Source: Skeletonema tropicum (taxonomy: Eukaryota > Bacillariophyta > Thalassiosirophyceae > Thalassiosirales > Thalassiosiraceae). From it: a stretch of 64,000 nt of DNA. Below are positions 51,486-62,432 of the stretch, piece after piece. Both the position numbers and the translations under genes were made by a program. The stretch spans positions 868,001 through 932,000 of the forward strand of contig CM074133.1 of NCBI GenBank assembly GCA_037178625.1, written 5' to 3'. The notes below the pieces were generated by a model. It saw only the letters and a list, made by a program, of their open reading frames with translations, did no database searches and was not told the DNA's origin. Numbering within the stretch: the stretch's first letter is position 1; every line of letters starts with the position of its first letter.

Positions 51486-52250
51486 ATGGACTCTGACTTC
51501 AGCAACATTGATGTTGTCAACGGGCGCGGACAAGGCGTCCAGCGCCTACCAGGCAACGTGATGTTTAGAAAACTTGTGTCTGCCCACAAGCGGACTTATG
51601 CACAAGTGCCCAAATCACATAAAGTGAAGGTTGCACAAGGCATAGTTATCGCGCTTCGTCGGTTCGGTGCCAAATTCTTAGAGTTCGATACCAAGAAGAA
51701 GCGCTATTACGACATAGGGGACGAAAAGGCCGCGATCAAAACGGGCCAAGCCTTAAGGGAAGGTCAGGTCAAAATTAAACGAGAGCTAGCCGCTGAGGCT
51801 GTAAAGGGGATCTCAAGCTCAGATCATTCTTCTTTCGTCACTTCAAGTAACCAATCCTTGGAAGAATCTTACGCAAATCTATCTATTCAAATCTTACAAT
51901 CATTGATGGTTGAGGATGAAAAGATGGTTGTGGAAGATAAGTCTTCTTCTCAAAGTCCAGCGTCAACTAAGCAATCATCGAATAGTGCTTCGAAGGAAGA
52001 GTCAAAATCTAGTGTTAGTAACCCACTTAGCAATCCGTCAGGTAGTGGTACATCACTACGTGCGATCTTTGATGAGATTGCATCAGAGAGTGAATCTTCT
52101 GTCCAATTACTGAGTACTGAGGAGATTAAAGATGTCCATGAAGAAATGGGGTTCGAGTTTGACCTCAGTGAAATGGAAAGGGATCCTTCGGATATACTTG
52201 CCTCAATGAGTCTCGGTGATGACGAAAATGTCATGGCCAAGATTGCATAA
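51486..52250 (+). CDS. DUF6824-family protein, copy C (intact)
   Basis: I chose the ATG at 51486 (MDSDFSNIDVVNGRG) because it aligns with the starts of copies A and B; the ORF opens upstream at 51288. The product is 254 residues. The domain (about 5-100) has GRGQGVQRLPGN, MFRKLVSAHKRTYAQVP, VIALRRFGAKFLEFD, YYDIGDEKAAIKTGQALREG, the pattern of the family I know as DUF6824, which is expanded in diatoms. The C-terminal 150 residues are acidic and Ser-rich, ending in a short conserved helix (EEMGFEFDLSEM). Function is unknown; the basic domain plus acidic tail would suit a nuclear factor, but this is inference. Confidence 0.82.
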   Translation: MDSDFSNIDVVNGRGQGVQRLPGNVMFRKLVSAHKRTYAQVPKSHKVKVAQGIVIALRRFGAKFLEFDTKKKRYYDIGDEKAAIKTGQALREGQVKIKRELAAEAVKGISSSDHSSFVTSSNQSLEESYANLSIQILQSLMVEDEKMVVEDKSSSQSPASTKQSSNSASKEESKSSVSNPLSNPSGSGTSLRAIFDEIASESESSVQLLSTEEIKDVHEEMGFEFDLSEMERDPSDILASMSLGDDENVMAKIA

Positions 52251-52632
52251 ATGTTTTATTGTCGTATATATGTGGTTGTATAATTGTATAAAACAAATTA
52301 TCTAAGGATAAGGTGCTGAATTGAATGGTGCAAATTATCGTGTTTGTTCTACTGCGAAGTTTGTCATGACCAGACCTTGTCATCCTCACTCTCATACAAT
52401 TGCAGTATACCTATTTCAGCACAGACCTGCAAATGAGCAGCTTTTATGTCACTGTCACTGCTGATGTACGAAGGATCATCCTGGATTGAAGACGAAGTTA
52501 TTATGAATGATACCAAGATGTGAATTGAACTCAAGTTGTTATGTACATTTAATCTACAAACACGGACATTCTCGAAACCAAATAGTAATAAGTGCCGATG
52601 ACAATGGCACATGCATTCTCTACCTTCCTCAA
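52251..52632. other. Convergent 3' spacer
   Basis: Between DUF6824 copy C and the TPM/RING gene, which point toward each other. A stretch near 52350-52480 (CAGACCTTGTCATCCTCACTC) resembles 50690-50770, the region after copy B, so the duplicated family shares 3' flanks. No gene is seen. Confidence 0.5.
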
Positions 52633-54825
52633 CTATATCAAGGGAGTGGTTTCTACAGAGTACAACGACGTCGCAGAGGAATCATTTAACCCTTCCTCGT
52701 AGTCTACGCGATTTGATCTCAGCAATGTAGAGCCATAGTTGGTGGTGTGCACGGTGTTGATTGGCCGGAGGAGTGTTGCAGGTGCCGCCGCGGCATGGGC
52801 ATGCTCCATAATCCGAAGGAACAACGAATGTTGCTGCTGCTGTTGTCCTGAATTACCATTATCATTATTCGTGCTCGCCGACGCGTCACCTGCTGCATTC
52901 TGTTCTTGCCTGTTCCCTCTCTTCCCACGTCCAATATCTTGACGGCACACAGGACACATCATGGCATTTCCATGCCCACTATCCACCCACGCCTTCCAAC
53001 ACGTCTCATCAAATATATGTCCGCATCGAAGGAATTTGATGGGCCTGTTGTCATTCCCTTTCATCGGGATACCGTGACTATCCACCCACTTATTCTTCTC
53101 CTCTTTCTTCTTTCGATCCTTCATTGAAATTGAATTATTGGCATCGACGGCAATGTCACTGCAATACCCAACAAAATTCTCCAAACAAATCGGACAAGAC
53201 TTCGTCTGAAACTCTTTCTGCAACGCCTTCGCCTTCTCCCTCTCCCCCTCATTCATACGACTCCTCCGTTCTGCCAAAATCACTCTCTTTCTTCGATCTT
53301 GAACTTCACCATAGGTTGCAAACAAAAAGGTAAAAAAGGCAAAGGCCAAGACAACACCAAATCTTGAAAAGAAGTCATCCATTCGATCCTTCACCGTGGG
53401 ACTCCCCGCTCGTAAGAGCGAAGTCATATCCTCAATGGCAATTTCCAATGCTTCCCCCGTCCGACCTTTACGAAGCATGGGTTTCATATCTTGAACGACA
53501 TGTTCCAATCTCCACCATGGTAATATTGACGCTATTCGTGTTCCGGAGGATATGTAACATATTCGATCATGGACAGATATAAATATCAATACAATATTCG
53601 TTTTTGTATCACTATTACCACCCTCATTCTGTTTTTGCTCTTGCATCAATCGTCTGTTCCAAGTATCATGAACATACCGTGCAAAGTACTGAGCTGCATC
53701 ATTGACCATGTCATCTTGATCGGAGTAGAAGAAGTAGTTATTCGCTTGGAGGATTGCGGGGAGATTGATTTTTTGGACTAGGGCAATGGCTACTTCGACG
53801 GTGTCTGTTTCGGATAGAGTGGTGTGTGGTGGTAGTAGTAGTTGTCGGTTGATGTCTTCGGTGAGGATTGGATTGTTGGCCTGACGTAGCCTTCTTCGTA
53901 GATTAGTCATTACTTCTTCAGGAGTGCTGTCACTATCATTGCTAGTATGTACATCTTCATTTGAATTCAAACCATCACTGTCATCACTTTGTTGTTCCTG
54001 CTGCTGCTGCTGTTGCTGTTCACCTTGTTGCTGTTGTTCCTGCTGTAACTTCTCCTGCTCCTCCTCCTCCCTCTCATCATTATCATCCACCACCTCCAAA
54101 CCAAAGTCACCACCCTCCACATAATCTCTACTCGCAAACTCTTGTGAAAACTCTCGTAACTTCATCATGACCGTACCAAGTGTCGGTTGATCTAATACCT
54201 GATCTGGATCACAAAATAGTGGTCGTTTCATCCGTACTGCTGCTGTTGTTGCTGACTGCTGCTGCTGCGGTGGTGGCGGTGGTGGTGGTGGTGGTGACGA
54301 AGGAATATCTACCTTATTTGTCAGACTGTACTCTCCTTGCAATTGTTGGAATTGAGATGCAGTAGCGGCACCCCCACATAGGAGGGGGTTGGTCCATGGA
54401 TCGGGAAAATCTTCGGGGGTCCATGACGTTGGAAATGTGTGTACATTGCTGTTGGTATTGTGGGAATGATGTTGCAATGAGGATGGTGGTGGTTGCTGCT
54501 GCTGGTGCTCCTGACGATTGTGGTTATTGGAATCACTGCTACTTGCTTCAACGGATCCATCGTCACTACCACTACCGTTCTTCGTTGAATCATTTGCATT
54601 TGCATTATGGACGTAATTGTTGATTTTATTATTATCACTTCGTACCGCACTCAGCCCACCTCGAAATGGTGTCACTGGTGCCGGAGGAAGATGTAGGGCT
54701 TGCTGAAGTGCTCGTTTTATTTGGGAAATATTAGTCGTGATCGTGGATTGGAGTTCTTCTGTCGCGGATACAACATGACATGTTAGTAGTATGCAGCAGA
54801 GAGGAATAAGGATGAAACGCTGCAT
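52633..54825 (-). CDS. Membrane protein with TPM-like domain and RING-H2 finger
   Basis: A 730-residue single-exon protein. It has an N-terminal signal peptide (FILIPLCCILLTCHVVSA) and a long Gln/Ser/Asn-rich lumenal linker. A TPM-like domain (TLP18.3/Psb32/MOLO-1 type) spans about residues 335-475 (YFFYSDQDDMVNDAAQYFAR, IVLIFISVHDRICYIS, LEHVVQDMKPMLRKGRTGEA). A transmembrane helix is near 490-510 (FGVVLAFAFFTFLFATYG). A cytosolic RING-H2 finger has CPICLENF near 541, LRCGHIFDETCWKAWV near 605 and CPVCRQ near 625. It is likely a type I E3 ubiquitin ligase with a lumenal or extracellular TPM domain. Its location (ER, Golgi or plastid envelope) is not clear. No plastid junction motif follows the signal. 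Confidence 0.83.
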   Translation of the reverse strand: MQRFILIPLCCILLTCHVVSATEELQSTITTNISQIKRALQQALHLPPAPVTPFRGGLSAVRSDNNKINNYVHNANANDSTKNGSGSDDGSVEASSSDSNNHNRQEHQQQQPPPSSLQHHSHNTNSNVHTFPTSWTPEDFPDPWTNPLLCGGAATASQFQQLQGEYSLTNKVDIPSSPPPPPPPPPQQQQSATTAAVRMKRPLFCDPDQVLDQPTLGTVMMKLREFSQEFASRDYVEGGDFGLEVVDDNDEREEEEQEKLQQEQQQQGEQQQQQQQEQQSDDSDGLNSNEDVHTSNDSDSTPEEVMTNLRRRLRQANNPILTEDINRQLLLPPHTTLSETDTVEVAIALVQKINLPAILQANNYFFYSDQDDMVNDAAQYFARYVHDTWNRRLMQEQKQNEGGNSDTKTNIVLIFISVHDRICYISSGTRIASILPWWRLEHVVQDMKPMLRKGRTGEALEIAIEDMTSLLRAGSPTVKDRMDDFFSRFGVVLAFAFFTFLFATYGEVQDRRKRVILAERRSRMNEGEREKAKALQKEFQTKSCPICLENFVGYCSDIAVDANNSISMKDRKKKEEKNKWVDSHGIPMKGNDNRPIKFLRCGHIFDETCWKAWVDSGHGNAMMCPVCRQDIGRGKRGNRQEQNAAGDASASTNNDNGNSGQQQQQHSLFLRIMEHAHAAAAPATLLRPINTVHTTNYGSTLLRSNRVDYEEGLNDSSATSLYSVETTPLI

Positions 54826-57069
54826 GGTGGGTGTTCGTCTGTGATCTCTTCATGTATGATCTACTCATTGAAGGTGCGGTTGACTCATTGCCACTGATGA
54901 TTCATGCAATGGGCCGCCAGCCGCCAACATCAATTGATTGATTGTATTGGAAGTGCACTGCCGTGCCTTCGATCGGAACGGCGTTGTGTTCTCAGACAGC
55001 AGTTGACGCCATCGCCATCACCGCTGCAGATGACTTTTCACCCCTATTGTCCCTGTATCCCCCTCAAATCTCAGCCAAGAGTCAAACTACTTATTATACC
55101 CCCTCCCTTTGTAAGAGATGAAGCTCGCCCTGGCTGACACATCCGACTTCTACCCCCTTAGCCCCAGTCTAGCCAAAATTTAGCAGGGTGCAATCTGAGG
55201 GGTTCAACTGTAGCCCTCAATCTGTTGAGATGAGTCTTCTCCGATTCACGAGCTAAAAAAAGCTGAAGCAAGTCAGTCCAAAGACGTCGAGCTGCGAAAG
55301 TTATATAAGCCTGGATGACAGAAAAGAGTTGATTAGTACTCGACATTCACCAAGGGTAATGGTACTGAGTTACCTGTAGTGTGTGTGAAGTTCGTGGCAG
55401 GTGTACCGTGTACCGCTGGACTTGGGCAGTATGATCGTGACATGTACTCATGAAGGTCGCATGATGAATCATGACAATGTCAAGGTCAAGCTGGGGAGAG
55501 TGAGCGATGTAGCCCAACATGATCATGCCCATGATTGTACGGGCGATGCTGAAGGATGTGGCTGGCATATCAATAGCAGTACAGGAAGTCAACAAGTCGG
55601 TACAGGAAATATCGACTGAAGAGCAAAACGGATAGCACATATGAACAAGTCTCGTGAGTAGCAGCAATAGCAATACTGTACTGGAGTATGAACGTAGTTT
55701 GGTGGTAGTGTACAATAACAATAACACGGAACGATGTATAGGCAGAGAAATAGAGTCTGGTGTCAATAGTGTGGGTAATATGCGCAGAGATAAGTCTGAC
55801 GATGACTGATGAGAAGTTAAGTTTTAGTCTGTGAAAGACTGAAACTGAAACGAAACCTGAGAATGGAAAGTACGACGACAAGAAGAGCTCTTGACCTGGA
55901 TAGGTGTGTGGCTATTGTTGTCAATAGCAAGCTTGCAGGAAATGTATCTGTGGCGAGTGCGAGAGTTTGCTTCGAGAAGAATGCAAGTTTTGTCGCAAAA
56001 CTGAAAGGAAGCGTGATAGATTCGTTAGAGAGTGCAAGACCGAAGACGGGGGAATACAATTGGTATGAGTATGAGGCGTACACATACACATTGGAGATTC
56101 TTGAGCACAGGGAAATGTTAGAGCGTAAAATATGCTCTACTTACTATCTGAGAACTTTAGAGAGAGTGACGAGGTGAAGCAAGACTCGAGGAGAGTCGGA
56201 GGAGGGCAACTCACTGAGTTCAAATAAATAATTTCAAGGCACCGCGTCATATTGAATTAATTAGGAATAACTAAGAGTAGTGAATAGAAGAAAGTAAACA
56301 GATGATTAGATCAATACAATCTTGATATCAAACAGTCAATAAGTAGATGGCGATGCATGGGAGAAATGACAGAGCATTTGAATCTTCTGTCACGCGGATC
56401 TATGAACTGACTCCAGCAACCTCATGAATCACAACTGATCCCTGCCGTAGCTGCTCGATACCATTCTCCATCTTGAATACATGATGTGACCTATCATTTG
56501 TATCTTACCTACCTTACCTGATTATATCAATTATGTGCCCACGACTTCGAGACATCAGCTCAATGTGAAATGATAGCCGCCTACCGCCGGATACCAATCG
56601 GCGAAAGCAGAACACATCAAGTAGGAGACAACAGATCATTTTTATTGAAAAGTGTACATATTAATTGATGAAAGATGTCAGGATGTCGCTTCGTATGTTG
56701 CAAATGTCGTACAACATATTTGACTTGTATGAATCGCGTCATATCTACCACAAATTCAAACAGATGGTCCTCTGACGGTGCCAGCAGGCCACCACCTCAC
56801 CACGTCGCCACCTGTTTCTGACGTTCTACAACCTTTGTTTCACGTTGTTGCTTGCATCATGCAGTAAATGCAGCTACTACAATACGCAAGAACCATCTAC
56901 TTCTACTCTCAGCCTCACGATGACATCGATCCCGCGTGGAGCACATCATCAACTTCTATTTGTAGTTCTTCACAGCATCACACGGTCACACTGCTAGCTA
57001 TCCTCCTCATGGCTTCATATACTTCAGGTCAGTCAAGAAAGCCCTGAACCTCAACACGAAACGAATGAG
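54826..57069. other. Gene-poor 2.2 kb intergenic region
   Basis: Between the TPM/RING gene and the first Gln-rich DUF6824 gene. One plus-strand ORF at 55863-56177 is listed separately. Otherwise no domain, RNA gene or transposon end was recognised. Confidence 0.45.
55863..56177 (+). CDS. Possible small hypothetical protein
   Basis: A 104-codon ORF (MESTTTRRALDLDRCVAIVV to TYYLRTLERVTR) with protein-like composition: an N-terminal Arg-rich stretch, a Val/Ala-rich middle and a Tyr/Glu-rich end. No domain, signal peptide or membrane segment is recognised, and overlapping minus-strand ORFs exist. Weakly supported. Confidence 0.25.
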   Translation: MESTTTRRALDLDRCVAIVVNSKLAGNVSVASARVCFEKNASFVAKLKGSVIDSLESARPKTGEYNWYEYEAYTYTLEILEHREMLERKICSTYYLRTLERVTR

Positions 57070-58095
57070 ATGGCGTTGAAGCCAGGTGATAACGATGTGT
57101 TGTCCGGCCGTGGAGCCTGGTTTAATCAACATCCTGGCAATGAGCAATTTCGAAGGATGCTCAATGAGCAAAAGGTAAGTTAGCCTGAACTTCTTCGTCC
57201 TAGTCTTCCAGTCAATTGGAGTCATCTATTGATAACAATTTCCCACACTATCATACTGTATCGTATCTCAAAGGATGTCTACATGGCTAGCACGAAGAAG
57301 CAAAAGATGGACATCTCCAAAGCCATCGTTGAAGTAATCTATTCGAAAGATCCACCAGGTAGATTTCTCAAACAATGTCCGAAAAGTTGTCAATGGAACG
57401 AGCTGTCGAAGAGAGAAGCAGCCGATAGAGTAGCCCAAGCGATGGCATATGCCGTTAGAGGTAAAGATATATCGAAGCGTAAGAAAGAAGAACTGCGGCG
57501 TTCCCGTCAAATATCACAGCACAAGTCAAAGAATAATGATGCTGATGATGCTGATGTGGCTTCGTCGCAGCATGCTGATGATCGACCGACTACTCAACAT
57601 CAATTGCACAGCTCGAGTAATCAGTTGGAAGATAATGCTTCTTCATCGTCGTCTGTGACAAATCAAAAACTCACTGCCCGTAATCCAGTAGCAGGAGACA
57701 CCAATAATACAGCTGTGGCAGAGTCGGCTACAATGGAGATTGATGGTACTGATTCGGCGGCGGATAGAATGCATCTTGTGCCAGGAAACTCCACATTTCG
57801 TCAGCAACTGCAAAGTCCTCCGCAAATGGATCAATCCAGTGATGCCGTCACCCTGCCAACATCCTCCATCGATCAAAGAGTGACTCAAAATGGATTGGTC
57901 CGAGTTCTAGCGCAGGCAGTGCAGCAGCAGCGACGCCATCATGACCATACTCAGCAGCAGCAGCAGCAACAGCTCCAGCTTCTCCAATCTAATTTGGCCC
58001 CGATCCCCAATCCATTGATACAGTTACTTCACACACAAACTCCGCTTCAGCCTACTTCACTTGAAGGATTGACTCATCAACTCTTGGCTCAGGCA

Positions 58096-58130
<35 letters not shown>

Positions 58131-58746
58131 TTACCTGCAGCAGTTCCTTCTCCTTCAACATTTGCTGCATGCACAAAATATGCTCTCAACTGATTCGCTA
58201 CTAACGACTCTACCCCCATCAGCTCCATCCTCGGCTTCTCAGGGGGTGTTGCCCACAAATAATGGCATGATTCTGAATGGGGCATCTTCTTCAAACTACT
58301 CATTGCCTCTCCAATCTGATCAGGCCGCTAATATGAATATCTTGCAAAACCTGCAACAACAATCAAATCCATCATTAAATCCAAATGCGCTTTTGCTTAG
58401 CAACTTATTGAGTAATTTACAGCACCAACCAAATAATAACGTGGGGATAATCAGCGCACTCCAGGGAGCACAACAATTGGATCAATTGCAGAGCAGTCTC
58501 AGGATACATCATTCGCAGCAGTTGCTGTCTTCACCTCCAGCTGCTTCCAATCAGTCCTCCGGGCAGCTGTTGGATCATCCTCATCAGGCATGGCAGACAG
58601 CTCTGCTGCTCCAGATCCAAAACTTGCAGGATGACCCCCCTTCGATAGTTGCGCAGCCATCGGCTAATGCAGCTTCTGCATCGACTAGGCAGGATGAGAG
58701 TGGCGTAGATGGAGGGCAGAGCATGCCGGAAGAGGAACCGACATGA
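57070..58746 (+). CDS. DUF6824-family Gln-rich protein 1
   Basis: Exon 1 (57070-57174) encodes MALKPGDNDVLSGRG and FNQHPGNEQFRRMLNEQK. The intron is 57175-57273 (99 bp, GTAAGT to AAAG). Exon 2 (57274-58746) continues DVYMASTKKQKMDISKAIVE, IYSKDPPGRFLKQC, WNELSKREAADRVAQAM, AVRGKDISKRKKEELRRSR. The domain of about 115 residues matches DUF6824 (DVLSGRG, HPGN, FR, GRFL, W, A..RVAQAM). The remaining 400 residues are Gln-, Asn-, Ser- and Leu-rich, with polyglutamine tracts, like an activation domain. Total 525 residues. A nuclear, possibly DNA-binding role is inferred from the basic domain and Gln-rich tail. Confidence 0.85.
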
Positions 58747-60865
58747 AATTGTTGTTTCAGTGTACTGGTGTTGCTCGGTTAACTTGAGATATTTAATTTC
58801 ACATAAGTCTTTTCCCGACCACTCATTAGGGGACCAAGAACCGAGCGAGCCACAATAGATATGATAGACAACACATTTGCAAATTGATGTCATCTCAGAG
58901 GCTGAAAGGCGTCACTACCTACTTCTGTGCCCATCTCTTCAAACTCTAGCTAGAGAGAGTAGAGCTCAGCCAGGTGAATGAAGTTGTTGAGGTTGAGGCA
59001 AAGAATGAAAGGTGTGACAGCCAACATCGGACAGATAAACGACACGATATGAAAATGATGAATGACGTAAGGGCAACAATTCCCGAAAATTGAGAGAAAG
59101 AAGAGGAACCCATTTGGAAAGTGACGTCACAGACCTTTGATTGAGATGATTGAATGTCAGAAGGTTGGAAACACTCGCTACGTTTGTCAGCCTCGAAGTA
59201 GCTTTGAGCTTGAGTGCATGCAAGGTGCTTGTGTGGCACCGATGACTCATACCAAACCCTCTCGTATGAAATCTGAGATGGGTGAATTGGTGGAAGGTGC
59301 TATATCATCATAGCCGTATACAGGGGAGTTGTTTCTATCTGCGAAGAACTGAAGGAGTCAGGGCTTGTCATTGTGAAGTGTCTTGACCTTATCGATATTT
59401 GTTTCGAGGATTTTAAGCTATCAATCGACTTATCCTCTCCTTTGCTCCATGCATCATTGCTCCAGCGGCTTCAAGATTCTTTGCTGGGTCACAAACGATG
59501 TGACGTGCATACTCTCACATGCATTCATATTCATTGCTTCGTTCACATCCCCATGCTTCCGATGCTCGAATCATCTCTCTTGAATGGCGATCTGTTTGAA
59601 AGTACACGCGGAATACATATATACCATCACATCATGATATTAATTTGCAGCTAGCTAATGATAGGATAAATGATGTCGTCAATAATGAATAATGAATGAA
59701 TGCATAACTAGTCGAATCAATAACGTCATCCTGACACACTCTCTTTCGACTGTGGAGGGGATAGTGGAGACCACAGCAGTGATGCGTTCAGAAGCATGTG
59801 AGTTAAGTTTGCATAATATTATTACAACCAATGGCATCACCACCATGGCCACAGCTCAAAATCAAAATCTTGTTGCGTGAACTTGAGCCGGTCAAAGAAT
59901 GGGGTCAATGTAGCTTCCACAGCGTGTAGATGTAGAGTATGATTAGGATTGAAATGTTTCATCAAATAATGTGGTGCTGATACACTATTTTCTGACGCTG
60001 TCATAAAATGCTTGTTATTACAGAAAAAGAGTTGAAGCAGCTGTGACATGCTTTACGGCTTATTTCAACAAGAGGAGATACTGAAGTGACGGTGATACCT
60101 TAATGAGTACTGCTATGGAATGATGTGATCAAATGCGACATTGAAAAAAGAACACATCTTAGCTCAAGAATGGGGGGCACTTCTAAGTAATCCACCAACT
60201 TCTTCTTCGTCTTGATATTGAAAAGGCGATCGATCGATGGTGATAAGGATGTCTCCTGCTCAGCTTGTCATCTCGCTAAATTTCGTACTCCGATTTGTCT
60301 GCGTCATGTGGCCACAATCCATATTCTTCGGGCCGAGAAGAATGAATAGTCTCATCAAAACTTATCTACTACTAGCTCAGCAGCAGTGCCAACATCACCA
60401 TTGATTCTCTCGATGATGCTAATGAACTTGATTGCGTGCGTGCTCTACTTATCATTTATCATCATCTGAGACAAAGTACTGATGAAGCTGAACAACCTTT
60501 TGAATGAGGAAAGGAAGAAAGATGCGTCATACCTACCACGATTTGAAAGATTGACTCCGACTACCGACTACTGCTTTCCGTTGAACTGAATCTCTAATCT
60601 CTCTGCTCTCTGCATCGGGCTACTCGTCGGTCGTATGTAACTCTGAATGATACTTGGGTGACACTACTGAATCGTCGTCTTGGGTGGTGTGGTAGGTGAT
60701 TGATCATATCAGCCTGCATTGTAAACAAACCTGATTAGTTAGCTATCATATTTGAGAGGAGAGGGGGGAATAAGTGCTCCTGATAAGCATAATCATATTG
60801 TGGTAACCACTGTCCATTCGATCAAATCTCAAATATCTAGAGTGAAATTCATCGCTCATAATATC
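58747..60865. other. Gene-poor 2.1 kb intergenic region
   Basis: Between the two Gln-rich DUF6824 genes. Several small ORFs but none convincing. It contains the 3' UTR of the first and the promoter of the second. The sequence is not obviously repeated elsewhere in the window. Confidence 0.45.
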
Positions 60866-62432
60866 ATGAAGCCAACTAAAAACGATGTCCTTTCAGGCCG
60901 TGGAGCTGGATTCAATCAACATCCCGGCAATGAGCAATTTCGGAAGATGATCGACATTAAGAAGGTAAGTAGGATGTCCCAATAAATTTTTTCAATGGCC
61001 CTAATTGCACCAAAATTGTCTTGAACGTAATTCGTGATATGTATGTGTAATGATTGCTCAATAACAATGATGTCTATCCACCACATTCCACATTCATCTT
61101 CCAAAGGATGTCTACATGTCTGGCACGAAGAAGCAAAAGATGGACATCTCCAAAGCCATCGTTGAAGCAATCTATTCGAAGAATCCACCTGGTAGATTTC
61201 TCAAACAATGTCCGGAAAGTGGTCAATGGAACGAGCTGTCGAAGAGAGATGCAGCCGATAGGGTAGCCCAAGCGATGGCCTATGCAGTTAGAGGTAAGGA
61301 TGAAACGAAACGTAGAAGAGAAGAACTGCGGCGTTCCCGTCGAATATCACGGCAAAAGTCAAAGGATAATGACGATGATGCTGATGATGTGGGTAGGAAA
61401 TCATCGCAGAACGTTGATCAACCGGTTCGCCTTCAGCGACACGAGGCAACGAATCAGTTAGATCACAATCATTCAACTTCCGTGACAAATCATGAGCTTG
61501 CTGCCCGACGTGGAGTGGCAGTAGGCACATGGAGTAACACACAATCTGCAACTGATCTGCTTCGTATGCCTGGAACTGGAAATTCCAATCTACAGCAGCA
61601 ACTTGATCTTCTCCTTCAGCAATTGCAACAATCTAGTGCTGTAGTCAATTCTTCCATCAATGAAAGCGTAAATCAGAATGGATTGACTCAGCGACTGGTT
61701 CAGACGCTGCTGCAGCAGGCGCAGCAGCAACAACTTCTTCTTCAGCTTGAATACACCACTTTGGGTCCCCCGAATAATTCATTGGGACAGTTACTGCAGT
61801 CACAAAGTGCACTCCAACCTGCTTTGAATGTAGGGATAAATCATTATCTGCTGAATCAACAACAGCAACAACTGCAGCAACCAAATCAGCTTCTCCTACT
61901 CCAGCAACTCTTGGATCAGCAAAATGTGATCCGGTCTGCGACATCTCCTGTATCAATATCCACATCATCTGCTCCATTCTTGGCAGGGCATCAATATCAG
62001 CCAGCTACAATTGATCACCTACTGAATCTACAGCAGCAATCGAATCATGCATCATCAAATGCACTCTTGCTCGGCAGCGTGTTGAATCATTCACACTACC
62101 AACCAAGTTCAAGTGCAGGGGCACCCAACGCCCCCCAGCCAACGCAATCTCAGCACATGAATCAACTACTACGCAGTGTAATGCTGCATCAAAGCCAGCC
62201 GCTGACGTCAACTTCAGCTGCTTCTTCGGATAATAATCAGCAGCAACTTCAACAGACATTACAGGCAACTCTACAGCAGATTCAACAGCACTTGCAGGGC
62301 CCTCCACCGCCACTACCACCGCTTAATTCTACTGGGATGGATCCAGCCAATGTTCCTTCTCAATCGACTAGGCAGAAGGACAGCGAAGTGGGAGAGCAGA
62401 GCGAGTCAGAAGACGACAGCATTGGTGACTAG
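60866..62432 (+). CDS. DUF6824-family Gln-rich protein 2
   Basis: Paralogue of the gene at 57070 with the same exon structure. Exon 1 (60866-60964) encodes MKPTKNDVLSGRGAGFNQHP and ends at MIDIKK. The intron is 60965-61106 (142 bp, GTAAGT to AAAG). Exon 2 (61107-62432) encodes DVYMSGTKKQKMDISKAIVE, NPPGRFLKQC, WNELSKRDAADRVAQAM, RRREELRRSRRISRQK. The product is 474 residues, with the second two-thirds Gln-, Leu- and Ser-rich (for example QQQLDLLLQQLQQS). An intron in the same place and near-identical first 100 residues show a tandem duplication; the Gln-rich tails have diverged. Confidence 0.85.

Noticed and set aside
54321..54650. Minus-strand ORF inside the TPM/RING gene region
   Set aside because: Shadow frame of the low-complexity Gln/Asn-rich linker of the real gene.
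58946..59250. Overlapping minus-strand ORFs between the Gln-rich DUF6824 genes
   Set aside because: No domain, two frames open at once, and no conserved neighbour or signal.
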